A DNA stretch of 64,000 nt from Inia geoffrensis (lineage: Eukaryota; Chordata; Mammalia; Artiodactyla; Iniidae). Every line of letters starts with the position of its first letter. The first letter of the stretch is position 1. The stretch lies in NCBI GenBank assembly GCA_036417435.1, contig CM070901.1:4686001-4750000 (forward strand). Direction: 5' to 3'. Under the pieces are notes generated by a model, which saw only the letters and a list, made by a program, of their open reading frames with translations, had not been told where the DNA came from and did not search any database. Shown one piece after another: positions 38,460 through 49,476 of the stretch. Made by a program: the position numbers and the translations under genes.

Positions 38460-38720
38460 TCTCTAAGAATGATCTTTCTGAAACCTGATTATATCATTTT
38501 ACTGCTTGCTTATAATCCTCTCAGTGGCTCCTTTTTTTCCTTAGAATAAGATCTAAACATGTGTGCTGCTTGACATGTTAGAAGCTTCATGATCTGGCAT
38601 CTGATAGTCCTTCTTGTCTTATCTGCTCCCACTTTTCTACACACAATATACTATCCAATTATTTGGAGCCACTTAAATTTCCTGGAACACTGTTAGAACA
38701 CTCATCTTTTAAGATTCAGT
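38460..38720 (+). mobile_element. L2 fragment
   Basis: ATGATCTTTCTGAAACCTG, CTCAGTGGCTCC, CTTCATGATCTGGCATCTG and TTTCCTGGAACACTG follow the L2 order. Confidence 0.65.
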
Positions 38721-39695
38721 GTAAATATCTTTAAAAACAGACCTAAACTCAATACAAATACTACTCCAGATACTTTTTATTAAATAGAATTTAAATGTAT
38801 TATTAATAAATTAAGACACTTCTTTTACTCTTGTAGTGAGCAGTCTCCTAATTTGGCAATCAAATTTTTTTATTATAACATAATAGCATGTTTTTAGTGT
38901 TTGTCAAAAGTCCAGGGTTTGTGTGTGTGTGCTGTGTGTGTAAACATTTCCCTCTCTACCCTTGATGTACTTAATTCTGTGAAGTATTCATTAGAAGGTC
39001 ATTTTACACTTGAACAATTTTATATTTAAGCTATTCAGTCATTCATTTTCCTAAGAAAATAACTGGAAATAACAGTATTGAATTATTGCATTGAAAACTC
39101 AAAACCAGAATTCTACTTCATGATAGTTTCTTGTTCTTTGTGTTTTTGAGTAAACATGTGGAACCAACATTAATTGGAATTGTTGTCCAACTTTTGAATA
39201 CGTTACCTTCAGAAACTTAATACTTATACTTATTGTATGTCACATGCTCCCTGAGACCATATGTAGTACTGGAATATGTTAAAAAAAAAACATACCGTGG
39301 TTTCCTGAAGAGAGGAAGTGAGGTAGACTACATTTATGTTCCTAATTAGAAGAAAAAAATATTACAAGTTCACAGTATTAACCAATAACTGGAAGTAAAT
39401 CTATGAGTGTAATAATTTTTCTTTTCATTGTTAATTCAGTGCCACAGGGTATTTAGATTGTAATTTGCATTCACAGTCAGTTATCCTTACCTGATCAGCA
39501 TTAGGCAACTATAAAGGATTCTTAAAAGCTAGACTTCTAAAAAATTTGTTTCCGTAAGGATTTTGTATACACAGAACATCAGTATCATCCAGAATATCCT
39601 GTGGTACATTTCACTGCTTAAATGGTCAAGTGATGAACGCTTTAGAGTCCTTCTTTTTGGGTCATTCTAAAGAGAATTGCAGATAGGCAGTTTTG

Positions 39696-40037
39696 GTTTT
39701 TTTTAATAGATTTTTTTTTTTTTTTTTTTTAGATCTTTATTGGAGTATAATTGCTTCACAATACTGTGTTAGTTTCTGATGTACAACAAAGTAAATCAGC
39801 GATATGCATACATATATCCCCATATCCCCTCCCTCTTGAGCCTCCCTCCCACCTTCCCTATCCCACCCCTCTAGGTGGTCACAAAGCACAGAGCTGACCT
39901 CCCTGTGCTACGTGGCTGCTTCCCACTAGCTATCTATTTTACATTCGCAGACATAGAGAATGGACTTGAGGACACGGGGGAGAGGGGGAAGCTGGGGTGA
40001 AGTGAGGGTAGCATTTGACATATATACACTAACAAAA
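39696..40037. mobile_element. L1 3' UTR with internal inversion (twin priming)
   Basis: 39696-39942 is antisense L1 3' UTR starting at a T run; from about 39950 the text is in sense (ACATAGAGAATGGACTTGAGG...) to 40037. In other copies these two parts are adjacent, so the 5' piece is inverted with little or no loss. The exact 13 bp target duplication ATAGGCAGTTTTG lies at 39683-39695 and 40038-40050. Confidence 0.93.
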
Positions 40038-40539
40038 ATAGGCAGTTTTGAGTACACACTTTTGCGAGAATTTGTAGAGATCTGAATTATTAAGTTTTCA
40101 TAGTCAAGTTATAAGAGAAATTGTGAGAAGTCATGTGTGTCTTGTATCCATATCCTTTAAAATGAATGATTAACTTCTTTGAACAGCTGCCTTTACCTTT
40201 GGTTTATTCTCCCAACATAAACATTTTAAGAGAGAATAAAAATAACTATGTATATGAGAAGCTACCTTCACGTATTTATTACTGGATTTGTATGTGTAAT
40301 TCAGAAAAGTGAGTGTGCACATCAAGGTACATTATTACTGTACAAATCCCATAAAGTAGATGTGTTATATATTTTATGTCATCCCATTTAGCATGGGGCA
40401 AGTAGTAACTAAGAGCTACTTAGAAAAGAAGTATTTAGAATATTTGCATCTTGCATCAAAGTTGCATCTTAGTACAATAATCTTACTTATATTGTACCTA
40501 TTTCCTAAAAACTAGGTTTGTGATTTTAAAATTAAAATG

Positions 40540-42482
40540 GAAAATGCAAGCGTTCCTCTGCACGAAATAGTTAGCCAAGTTGTGAATGCAAAGGAAGAAT
40601 TCTTGAAGCAAATTAAAAGTACTACTTCAGTGAACACATGAATGGTAAGAAAGCAAAACAGCCTTATTGCTGACATGGAGAAAGTATTAATGGTCTGGAT
40701 AGAAGATCAAAGCAGCCACAACATTCCTTTAAGCCAGAGCCTCATCCACAGCAAGGTCCTACCTCTCTTCAACTCTGCGAAGGCTGAGAGGGGCGAAGAG
40801 GCTGCAGAAGGAAAGACTGAAGCTGGCGGGGGTTGGTTTCACGAGGTTTAAGGACAGACGCCATGTCTCTAACATAAAGTGCCAGGAGACGCAGCAAGTG
40901 CTGCCGTAAAAGCTGCGGCAGGTTCTCAGGGGGTCTCCTAAGATGAGGAAGGAAGGTGGCTGCGCTAAACAACAGGGTTTCGGTGTAGAGGAAGCAGCCT
41001 TCTGTTGGAAGAAGATGCCATCCAGGGCTTCCACAGCTGGAGAGGAGAAGGCAGTGCCTACTTTTCAAAGCTTCAAAGGACAGGCTGACTCTCTCCTTAG
41101 GGGCTGGTGCAGCTGGTGACTTTTAAGTTGAAGCCAGTGCTCATTTATTACTCTGAAAATCCTAGGACCCTTAAGAATTATGCTGAATCTACTCCGCCTG
41201 TGCTCTGTAAATGGGACAACAAAGCCTGGATGACGGCACACCTGTTTACAGCATGGTTTACTGAATATTTCAAGCCCACTGTTGAGACCTACTGCTCAGA
41301 AAAAAATTCCTTTCAAAATACTACTGTTCATTGACAGTGCACCTGGTCACCCAAGGGCTCTGATGGAAATGGACAACAAGATTATTGTTTTCTTCACGCC
41401 TGCTAACACAACATCCATTCTTCAGCCTGTTGATTAAGGAGTAATTTTGACTTCTATTTATTATTATCATTATTTTAAGTTTATGTTTATATTTATTGTA
41501 TTTATCATTTTTTAATTTATTATTAACTCTTATTAGTTAAGAAATACATTGCGGGAGACTGTAGCTGCCACGGATAGTGATTCCTCTGATGGGTCTGGGC
41601 ACAGTGAATTGAAAACCCTCTGGGAAGGATTCACCATTTTAGATGCCATTAAGAACACTTTTGATTCATGGGAAGAGGTAAAATATCAATATTCACTGGA
41701 GCTTGAATAAGTTGATTCCAACCCTACTGGATGACTTTGAGTTGGGGGGATTCAAGACTTGACTGGAGGAAGTAACTGCAGATGTGGTAGAAATAGCAAG
41801 GAAATGAGAATTAGAAGTGGAGCCTGAAAATGTGACAATTGCTACAATCTCATGATAAAACTTGAACAGAAGAAGAATCGCTTCTTTATGGGTGAGCAAA
41901 GAAAGTGGCTTTTTGAGAAGGAATCTAGTCCTGGTGAAGATGCCGTGACGACTGTTGAAATGACAACAAAGGATTCGGAATATAACATGAGCTTAGTTGA
42001 TGAAACAGCAGCAGGGTTTGAGACGATTGACTCCAATTTTGAAATAAGTTCTACTGTGAGTAAAATGCTATCAAACAGCATCACAGACTGCCGATGAAAG
42101 GGAGAGTCATTTGATACAGCAAAGTTTATTGTCTTGTTTGAAGAAACTGCCACGGCGACCCCACCCTTCAGCACCCACCAGCCTCATCAGTCAGCAGCAA
42201 TCAACATCGAGGCAAACCCTCCACCAGTGAAAAGAGTCTGACTTGCTGAAGGCCCAGATGATGGTTAGCATTGTTTAGCAATAAAGTATTTTAAATTAAG
42301 CTATGACATTATTTTTTTAGACATAATGGTATTATTGCACATTTAATATACTACACTGTAGTGTAAACATAACTTTTATATGTACTAGGATACTGAAAAA
42401 CGCATGAGACTCGCTTTATTGCTCTATTTGCTTAATTGCGGTAGTCTGGAGCTGAACCCGCCATATCTCCAGGGTCTGCCTG
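40540..42482 (+). pseudogene. Tigger1 DNA transposon with broken transposase
   Basis: The segment follows Tigger1 (pogo/Tc1-mariner class) from inside the DNA-binding region to the 3' terminal inverted repeat near 42440-42482. The 5' part is missing. Seen: a CENP-B-type helix-turn-helix piece ([20 protein letters not shown], 40675-40850), a DDE-domain piece ([19 protein letters not shown], near 41215), the motif [10 protein letters not shown] near 41335 (Asp kept, usual Asn changed to Ser), a stop at 41435-41437 right after PVD where the third catalytic region should be, and a C-terminal piece (EQRKWLFEKES... IDSNFE). About 70 bp of T-rich sequence interrupts it near 41455-41540. Several frameshifts are present, so no transposase can be made. 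The class was active before placental mammals diverged. Confidence 0.93.
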
Positions 42483-42609
42483 TATATAACACGTCTGAAG
42501 TGAGTAGGCACAGTGAATGATTTTGTCAAGTAGTTTTAATTGTATTTACTTAGTTCCTATTTCATTTATAAAATGTACCTTTTTTTTTTTTTTTTTTTTT
42601 TAACTCTAG

Positions 42610-42690
42610 GAAGATGATTTGAATGAAACTCTCAAATCACTCTATAACCAGCCAGTACCAAAGGCAAACACTCCTGTCAATTTGAGTGTG
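42610..42690 (+). CDS. DENND1B: DENND1B exon (about residues 123-149, uDENN to linker)
   Basis: This 81 bp exon of 27 whole codons reads EDDLNETLKSLYNQPVPKANTPVNLSV. The acceptor is a long T run followed by AACTCTAG, and the donor is GTG|GTAAGT. It is in phase 0 at both ends, so skipping would keep the frame. The segment covers the end of uDENN and the linker that wraps towards cDENN; PVPKANTPVNLSV is typical of DENND1B. From memory, human has ENDLNETLRSLYNHPVPKANTPVNLSV, so the differences are few (N/D, R/K, H/Q). The 3' end of a Tigger1 transposon relic lies about 127 bp upstream, so most of the proximal intron here is transposon-derived. Confidence 0.96.
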
Positions 42691-43499
42691 GTAAGTATTG
42701 AGTCAGTAATTGATGTTTTGAGTCACAGCAGTTTAGAAACTCTGCTGAGTCACCCATGCTGCCAGGAAGACTTTAATGCCTGTACTGACATTGTTACATG
42801 GTGATATTGAGGCTTTCTGACATGCTTTAACTATCATAACCTGATATGATAGATGTATACATCAGTAGTTGTTAAATCACAGATTTTTAAATTATATGCT
42901 AAAAGTTACCAAATACCTGAGAATATTTTGATTGCAAGGAACATTGATTTTCAGGTAAAATCTATCCATAATAAGGAAACACACACCCACACCCACACAA
43001 GTATTCAATACCAAATACCCCTCATAAAATGAAAATAGTACATAATAAGTATTGAAAATGTACTATATAACCAACTGTATGATAAAGATTCTGGGTTAAA
43101 AAACTCTTTCCCCATACTTCAATACATCTTTTAGTATAATCACCAAATACTGGAAATAGGATTAAAGTTTCTCAAAGCAGTAAGGCTGTGGTGGTATAGA
43201 TTATTTACCACCGAAACCTTTAATGAACCGTACTGTCTATAACTAAAATCACCCTAGTACTTTGGAAGGCTTTGTAAGTGTTCAAAATTAATAGTCACAA
43301 AATATGAATGTTTTTGTTAATTTTCTTCATTAATTTGGCATATAATAGAATGTTAAAATATACCTATGTTGATTTTGGTTCTTCCAAAAGAACAATAAAC
43401 TGTCCTAATTAAGGAAGGAAAATATATAATGATGCAAGAGAAATTGAAGGAGAAAGCAATTTGGAATGTATGTAATCGTGTTAATAGGCCTTTTGGTGG

Positions 43500-43910
43500 G
43501 TTTTTTTTTTTTTTAACATCTTTATTGGAGTATAATTGCTTTACAATGTTGTGTTAGTTCCTGCTGTACAACAAAGTGAATCAGCTATATATATACATAT
43601 ATCCCCATATCTCCTCCCTCTTGCGTCTCCCTCCCACCCTCCCTATCCCACCCCTCTAGGTGGTCACAAAGCACCGAACTGATCTCCCTGTGCTATGCGG
43701 CTGCTTCCCACTAGCTACTATTTTACGTTTGGTAGTGTATATATGTCCATGCCACTCTCTCACTTGGTCCCAGCTTCCCTTTCCCCCTCCCCGTGTCCTC
43801 AAGTCCATTCTCTACGTCTGCGTCTTTATTCCTGTCCTGCCCCTAGGTCAGTCAGAACCCTTTTTCTTTTTTTTAGATTCCATATATATGTGTTAGCATA
43901 TGGTATTTGC
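43500..43910 (-). mobile_element. L1 3' end, antisense, not inverted
   Basis: Contiguous antisense L1 3' UTR from the T run at 43500 through TCTTTATTGGAGTATAATTG to TTAGATTCCATATATATGTG, giving the collinear order that shows what was rearranged in the two inverted copies. No target duplication was recognised. Confidence 0.93.
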
Positions 43911-44044
43911 AAGATAAGGAAACTGTTAGCTTTATTTCATTCTTTCTTTGGTAATAACTTTCTTCTTGCTTAGATTTCCCCCTGTAATTTTGTTTGATCA
44001 TAGTGTTCTCCTCCGTGGTTGCCTTCTTTATATTTCTAGTGGCA

Positions 44045-44505
44045 GCAGCCTAGTCTGGGTGCTCATCACTTCAAGCAGTCCTTAGTCTACACCCTCTCCT
44101 TCCAGTCCCTTCTAAAGGCTGTAAGATCAAACTTCCTTCAACTATATAAAGCCCCCTGATGAAAACCTTTAGTAGTCCCCCATCTTTGGTAGAATTTGTC
44201 CAAATTTTTGGCCTTTCAGGACCATCCACTTCTTAGCCTCAATCCAGCTTTTCACTTTTCTGTCTCAGTTTTTTGCCCCATGAATTGATTCTCTACTCTG
44301 GTCACAGTTTTCTGTTCATCTTCTCGAGTGAACATTGTGCTTTCTTGGTTGTACAGCTTCCTCTAAAACCTCTTGTAGACTATGTATCTTTAGAACTAGC
44401 TCAGTTCCCACCTTTGTGAAATGTTCCCTTGTTGTTAACAGCATAATGTTCTCTGCCCCTTTATGTCTGCATCCTCTTTTGTTGCTTAATGCCAAAGTGG
44501 AAATA
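44045..44505 (+). mobile_element. Probable L2 fragment
   Basis: CTGATGAAAACCTTTAGTAG, TTCAGGACCATCCACTTCTT, and the pyrimidine-rich GTGAAATGTTCCCTTG fit a diverged L2; the match is weak. Confidence 0.45.
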
Positions 44506-44560
44506 AATGTTATGTAGTCATTTAGAGATTGGGGGCTGGAAAGCTAAGGATAACCTGGAT

Positions 44561-44768
44561 TTTTTTTTTTTTTTTTGCGGTACGCGGGCCCCTCACTGTT
44601 ATGGCCTCTCCCGTTGTGGAGCACAGGCTCCGGACACGCATGCTCAGCGGCCATGGCTCACGGGCCCAGCCGCTCCGCGGCATGTGAGATCCTCCCGGAC
44701 CGGGGCACGAACCCGTGTCCCCTGCATCGGCAGGCGGACCCTCAACCACTGCGCCACCAGGGAAGCCC
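44561..44768 (-). mobile_element. CHR-type SINE, antisense
   Basis: Antisense near-consensus copy with a 17-base T run as its tail complement. It matches the other copies almost base for base, so it is probably one of the younger insertions. No target duplication was recognised. Confidence 0.94.
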
Positions 44769-46764
44769 CACATATAAGCTTTTGAATCAGTAGTCTGTGA
44801 TAGGTTTCAAATCTTGTTCACCTGTTCTCAATACAATATCTTAGGTATTGTTAAATCCAACTGGTTGATAAACCTTTATGTAAGGTCCACTTAGTAATTT
44901 CATTTGACTTCAATAATAGGTTATAAAGTCACGTGCCAGTGCTGTGCAGTTAATGACCAGTAAAACTGGGATGAAAACACTTGTCTTCACCTACTAGTAC
45001 AGTTTTAGTTTTGTGATGGCAGGTTAAAATTGATGGTCATAGGCATTTTTGTCCCTCCACAAGTGGAAAAGAAATTTTTGTTTGTTTGCAGAATTTCCAT
45101 TATAAAAATATGACAAGGCTGGAGAAACTGCTGTGATTTTCTTAAAATTTCGTATTTCATGAATATTCCATCACATGAGTTTTTCAAGACTTGACATTAT
45201 AACCACTATAATATCACAGAGATATGAAATGTTAATATCTAATGTAAGTGCTTATTTTGAAGCCATTAAATATCCACAGAATTCTGTACTCTCAGTCGAG
45301 AATTAAAGTACTTCAAGATTTTTCTAGCATAAGACTAGCAAATCAGCATTTAAAACATTTGTAATGAATGCTATTCAAATGTTTTCAATGGATAATGTGG
45401 CTACATGGGTTTGTCTCAAATACACAGCAAATTGTTGTGTAAATTTCTCCCATGAAAATAAAGTACTCACTTTGTCTCTTATGTATTGTAAGAGCCAAGA
45501 GATATTTATTGCCAGTGAGCAAGTTCTGAAAGATCAGCCCTCCCTAGCACGGGTGAGTTCAAAGGACATTGGCTTCTGAAAATCACTCTTAAATTGGGAA
45601 GTTAATTACTTCTTTCACTATGTCTTTAAGATTTCACTCTAGTCCTTTGGGAAGTGGTAAATTTGCTTCTTTTAAGAAAATTAATCATTCGGATTATATT
45701 TTCTGTTTATACTATCTTTTAAAGCATAGCTTTATGAAATACAGTGTTATTAAAAATCCATCCCAATACAAGTAGCTAATAGAGACCAGATCCATGCTTA
45801 CCCTCGTGTCAGTGGTGGTGATGTCAGAGTGAGCTCACTACATGGGTGTCTGTCACATATTTTGTCCAGGGTCTCAGGACCTTGTTCTTCCACCCGGCAA
45901 GTCACGCACTATGACGGTGCCAGCTAGCCTTGCTCTGACTCGTTCAGTGGTGCTCAGTATTGGCTAGAATGGTTTTTTGCCCCCAAATCTTTAATTATAA
46001 GACAATATTAAATAGGTCCTTATGTGAGATAGTAAAATAATTTTGGAGATTAATATGAACAGAAAATAAAATGATTTTGGTGATTGACTTGTATTCTGAT
46101 TCTGGGTGGTAAAATTTGGGAACATTCTGTGAAACGTGAAGGTGTGCACAGTATGCTTTTTGTGTAAATATGTCTATGAACTGTTGTATTGCTTTGAATA
46201 TTATAGAAGCTAATTAACATTTATTTAGTGGGTGTATAAAAGTCATATTTTGGGTTAATTACCTTTTAAGAAGTTTTAAATATTAAAAAGTTTTTTTTAA
46301 TTTCTGCTTTCTAAATAATATAGTGGCTGATATGTACCAGAGAAATTTATGGGGACTTAACTGTAGGAACTCAAAAATCTCAATAGATTTTGATATATTC
46401 TTGGGTAAACAAGCCTTATTTTTCCAGGCTCCCTAAACCAAATGTGTTAAAATTATCTATCTATCTAGCTATTTTTCAGTAATATGCTTTTTTTGTCTTA
46501 ATAAACTTTTTCTAGGATTCCCGCTTCAATTTTAAAATGAAATATTTTTAACCAACACTTAAAGCTTTTGTATGAGAAAGTTATTGTTAAATCTCATATC
46601 AGCCTGCTATCTCATTTAAGAATCTCTCAAATTCAACAAACCCTGAGCATCAGTCCTTGGTATTTATTTAGTTGATATGTTTTAAAATTTTTAATCTCAA
46701 ATTATATGTAATGCTACCAAATTTTAATTCTCCTTTTCTTATGTGATTTATTTCTGTTGATTAG

Positions 46765-46818
46765 CATTCCTACTTCATTGCCCCTGATATAACTGGACTC
46801 CCAACAATACCGGAGAGT
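46765..46818 (+). CDS. DENND1B: DENND1B exon (about residues 150-167, linker/cDENN start)
   Basis: This 54 bp exon of 18 whole codons reads HSYFIAPDITGLPTIPES. The acceptor is CTGTTGATTAG and the donor is AGT|GTAAGT. Phase 0 at both ends makes it a symmetrical exon. HSYF..PD...LP.IPE is a hallmark of the DENND1 linker leading into cDENN. There is one conservative difference from the remembered human sequence (Val to Ile in PD(V)TG). Eleven of 18 codons end in A or T, matching the AT-rich surroundings and contrasting sharply with the next exon. It lies 4,074 bp after the previous exon. Confidence 0.95.
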
Positions 46819-47202
46819 GTAAGTTTTCTATGTTTCTATTCTACTGATATTATGAAATTTATTTATTTTGGTCTTACTCTTTAAGGATTTCTTTGTAGAG
46901 AAATAGAAAACATTGTAACTCTCTGTGAGAAAAAATGAAAACATAAAGAATAATGTTGTTATCTCTTTTTCTTCTTTATGTATCTGCTACTTTACCTCCT
47001 GTAGATAAGACAAATTATATGAGAAAAACGATTTCTACCATTTGAGATAGTTCAGTAGGATAGTCTGTGTTCGGTTAGGCCCTGAGCTCCCCGGATTAGG
47101 CAGAAGAGAGGTCTCAGGAGATGACTCCTTTTGGCAGGGAATGAACACGTGCCATGGGAAATATTTTCGCGCAAATACTTAACTTTAGTGAAAGGACCAT
47201 AG

Positions 47203-47205
<3 letters not shown>

Positions 47206-47263
<58 letters not shown>
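47206..47263. repeat. (TA)n microsatellite
   Basis: About 29 pure TA units in the intron between visible exons 5 and 6. Confidence 0.98.
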
Positions 47264-47265
<2 letters not shown>

Positions 47266-48980
47266 TTTCAAATTTTAGATGTTCTCTACTTGATTTCCTG
47301 ATTTTTAATATAAGTAATACATGTTCTGTAAGGCTTGAAGGATACTACAAGAAATTATAAAATTGCTACAGTTCACATTTATTTAGAGTCCTGATTGTAG
47401 CCTTACTAGAAATATTTTCAGTGTTTTAGTAGTTATTACAAATTAAAATTCTGTAGAAAAGCTTACATGGATAAATGGAATTGACAAGTACACTTTTGGA
47501 CGCTGTGTGAAAAGGAAGTATTTCCTTTCATAATTTTTTTCAGCTTTGTTTTGGAAAGATAAAATGAATTAGTAGAAATAATTCAATCAAAGTGAAGGAA
47601 ACATCAACTTAAGGAATATGCATTTTTTTCCTCAGAATTCTACTGTTCTTCCAAAAATTTTTTTGAACCTACTGAGTGTTTGGTTTCCAAAAGCACATGG
47701 GTTATAAGCGAACGAACAAAGTCCAAGAAGACAATTGTAAATTTCCTAATTTCGAACCGAGACTGTCAGTCGTGTTTTTGATACAGATGAGTCCAGTTAA
47801 CTCCTGTGAGAGACTGCATTCAGCCGCTCTTCACGTGGGCCTGGGATAGACCATCAGATCAGCAGGTCACATCACAGGCCCTCAAGTCTTGTGCGAGTCC
47901 ACCGTGGGCTGGGGGTGTCTGTTAGGTTTCCTGGAGGCTGACTGACTGCCTTGACTTATGCACGCCTGCCTGTCACATCAGGGTTGTTAATACAAGTCAG
48001 TCTCTTGCTTTAGCCTCTCCTCTTCGTACCTTTCTTAAATTTACTAATAAACCGCTAATAGCTTGATTTAACAAACTTCACAAACTTTGCTGTGACTTTG
48101 AAAGTTTTAAAGAACCATTCTAAAGAACCATTTCTAAGGAAAAACTGCCACTGAGAATATACATTTTTACATCTCCATTAATATATTTTATTTTTAAAAA
48201 GTCCTGTTTAGGGAAGAGGAAAAAAAAAAAAAGCAAGGACCTATACATAAGGCAGCATTCTGCATTGAGAAATAATTCCCCATCTAGAAATTATCTTTGA
48301 GATTATAGGAAAAATATTAACGTTGAATGACATAAAAGTAATTTTGTATTATGAAGAGTTGAAATGGAAGGTGAGGTATGCTTCAGCTAGAGGAAACAGG
48401 AAATGAATCTCTCCACCAAATTCAGCATCACTTACTGTTTCCGTTTATGTGCCCTGCTGTGATTACTGGTTTGTTCTGGGAAAGTCTGTACCTCACAGAA
48501 ATTGAAGTAACAGTTGGATTTCTTAGTTTCTTGCTCAACTAGAAGTTTTCGCCTTCTGGGTCATAGTGCACCTGGCACTGCAGTTTCAGTCTATTGGCAT
48601 CTCTCATTCAGTCTCTTTATCACTTGTTGCTTTCTGATGGGCTTACGTTTGAGTACAGAAAATTTAAAATAAGTAAGAAGGAGAGGATCTAAAAGTGAAA
48701 CTTAACACAGCTTACCCCAATTTTGTTCCTATGTGGGGAAAACAATTTGAAGTGTTAAGTCAAGGAATCAAATTAACACCAACTTTTATTTGGTTATAGT
48801 GGTATAAAGCAGGCCTGACATGGGATATAAATGAGATCTTCCTTAATAAAGAATCAAAGGTCTGCTTTATAAACCCACCTCATCCTGTGGTTGCCTTATG
48901 CATAGTCTATAGTATCAGGCAATGATATTGCCTGCTGGCTGATTGGCAAACAGAGGGAGACTCAAATGTATTTTCTGGAG

Positions 48981-49150
48981 CAGCAGTTCTCAAAGTTCAG
49001 TGTATGTAAGAACCACTGGCAGTATTTGTTTAGAAAATGGATTCCTGGGGCTGTACTCTGAAGATTACTACTCAGCAGGTCTAGGTTGGGGCCCAGAAAA
49101 CAGGCTTCTTTTTCAGGTGCCTGGGGAGGGAAGGTGGGAAAGAGGTGATG
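48981..49150 (+). mobile_element. hAT/Charlie-type non-autonomous repeat fragment
   Basis: It starts CAGCAGTTCTCAAAGTTCAG and continues AAGAACCACTGGCAG...GATTCCTGGGGCTG...TCAGCAGGTCTAGGTTGGGGCCC, the familiar pattern of a Charlie-related element. The 3' terminal repeat is not visible. Family name uncertain. Confidence 0.65.
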
Positions 49151-49365
49151 CTCTGATCACCATCTGATAATGTTTTCCTAGAGTAGGGCTATGTTTCAAA
49201 TAATAGTAGAAGGCTACGTGCTCTGTGTGGCGGCAGAATAGAATTAAATTTAATTATTCTAATGAATACCACTTATTCTCCTAACATCGTTTGTACTTCA
49301 GACTGTGTGGCGAACGTATCAGATACTTTCCCTGTAACTTACACGGTTTTCTCTGGCTTGTGCAG

Positions 49366-49476
49366 AGGAACCTCACGGAGTACTTTGTGGCTGTGGACGC
49401 GAACAACATGCTGCAGCTCTACGCCAGCATGCTGCACGAGAGGCGCATCATCATCACCTCCGGCAAACTCAGCACC
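49366..49476 (+). CDS. DENND1B: DENND1B exon (about residues 168-204, cDENN)
   Basis: This 111 bp exon of 37 whole codons reads RNLTEYFVAVDANNMLQLYASMLHERRIIITSGKLST. The acceptor is GGCTTGTGCAG and the donor is ACC|GTGCGT. RNLTEYFVAVD.NNML.LYASML.ERRI is the opening of the cDENN module, part of the catalytic DENN fold. Odd: 34 of 37 codons end in G or C, with many CpG pairs, while the neighbouring exons are near 37-57 percent. It also has more replacements against the remembered human protein (VDVNN to VDANN, RIVIISSKL to RIIITSGKL) than the other exons. The frame is intact and phases match, so I call it functional. The next family exon (LTACIHGSAALLYPMYW) was not found before the window ends. 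Confidence 0.95.

Larger units (their letters stand above)
36765..42609 (+). other. DENND1B intron between visible exons 3 and 4
   Basis: Most of this 5.8 kb intron is mobile DNA: an antisense old L1 directly after the donor, an L2 fragment near 38.5 kb, a twin-primed L1 at 39.7 kb and a Tigger1 relic at 40.5-42.5 kb. 38.9-39.6 kb has no feature I recognise beyond a short GT run near 38925. Confidence 0.85.
42691..46764 (+). other. DENND1B intron between visible exons 4 and 5
   Basis: This 4.1 kb intron has GTAAGT and TTAG ends. It contains an antisense L1 3' end (43.5-43.9 kb), a probable L2 (44.0-44.5 kb) and an antisense CHR SINE (44.6-44.8 kb). 44.8-46.76 kb shows no gene or nameable repeat. 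Confidence 0.85.
46819..49365 (+). other. DENND1B intron between visible exons 5 and 6
   Basis: This 2.5 kb intron has GTAAGT and TGCAG ends. It holds a (TA)n microsatellite at 47.2 kb and a hAT-type repeat fragment at about 49.0 kb. The rest is unassigned AT-rich sequence. Confidence 0.85.
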
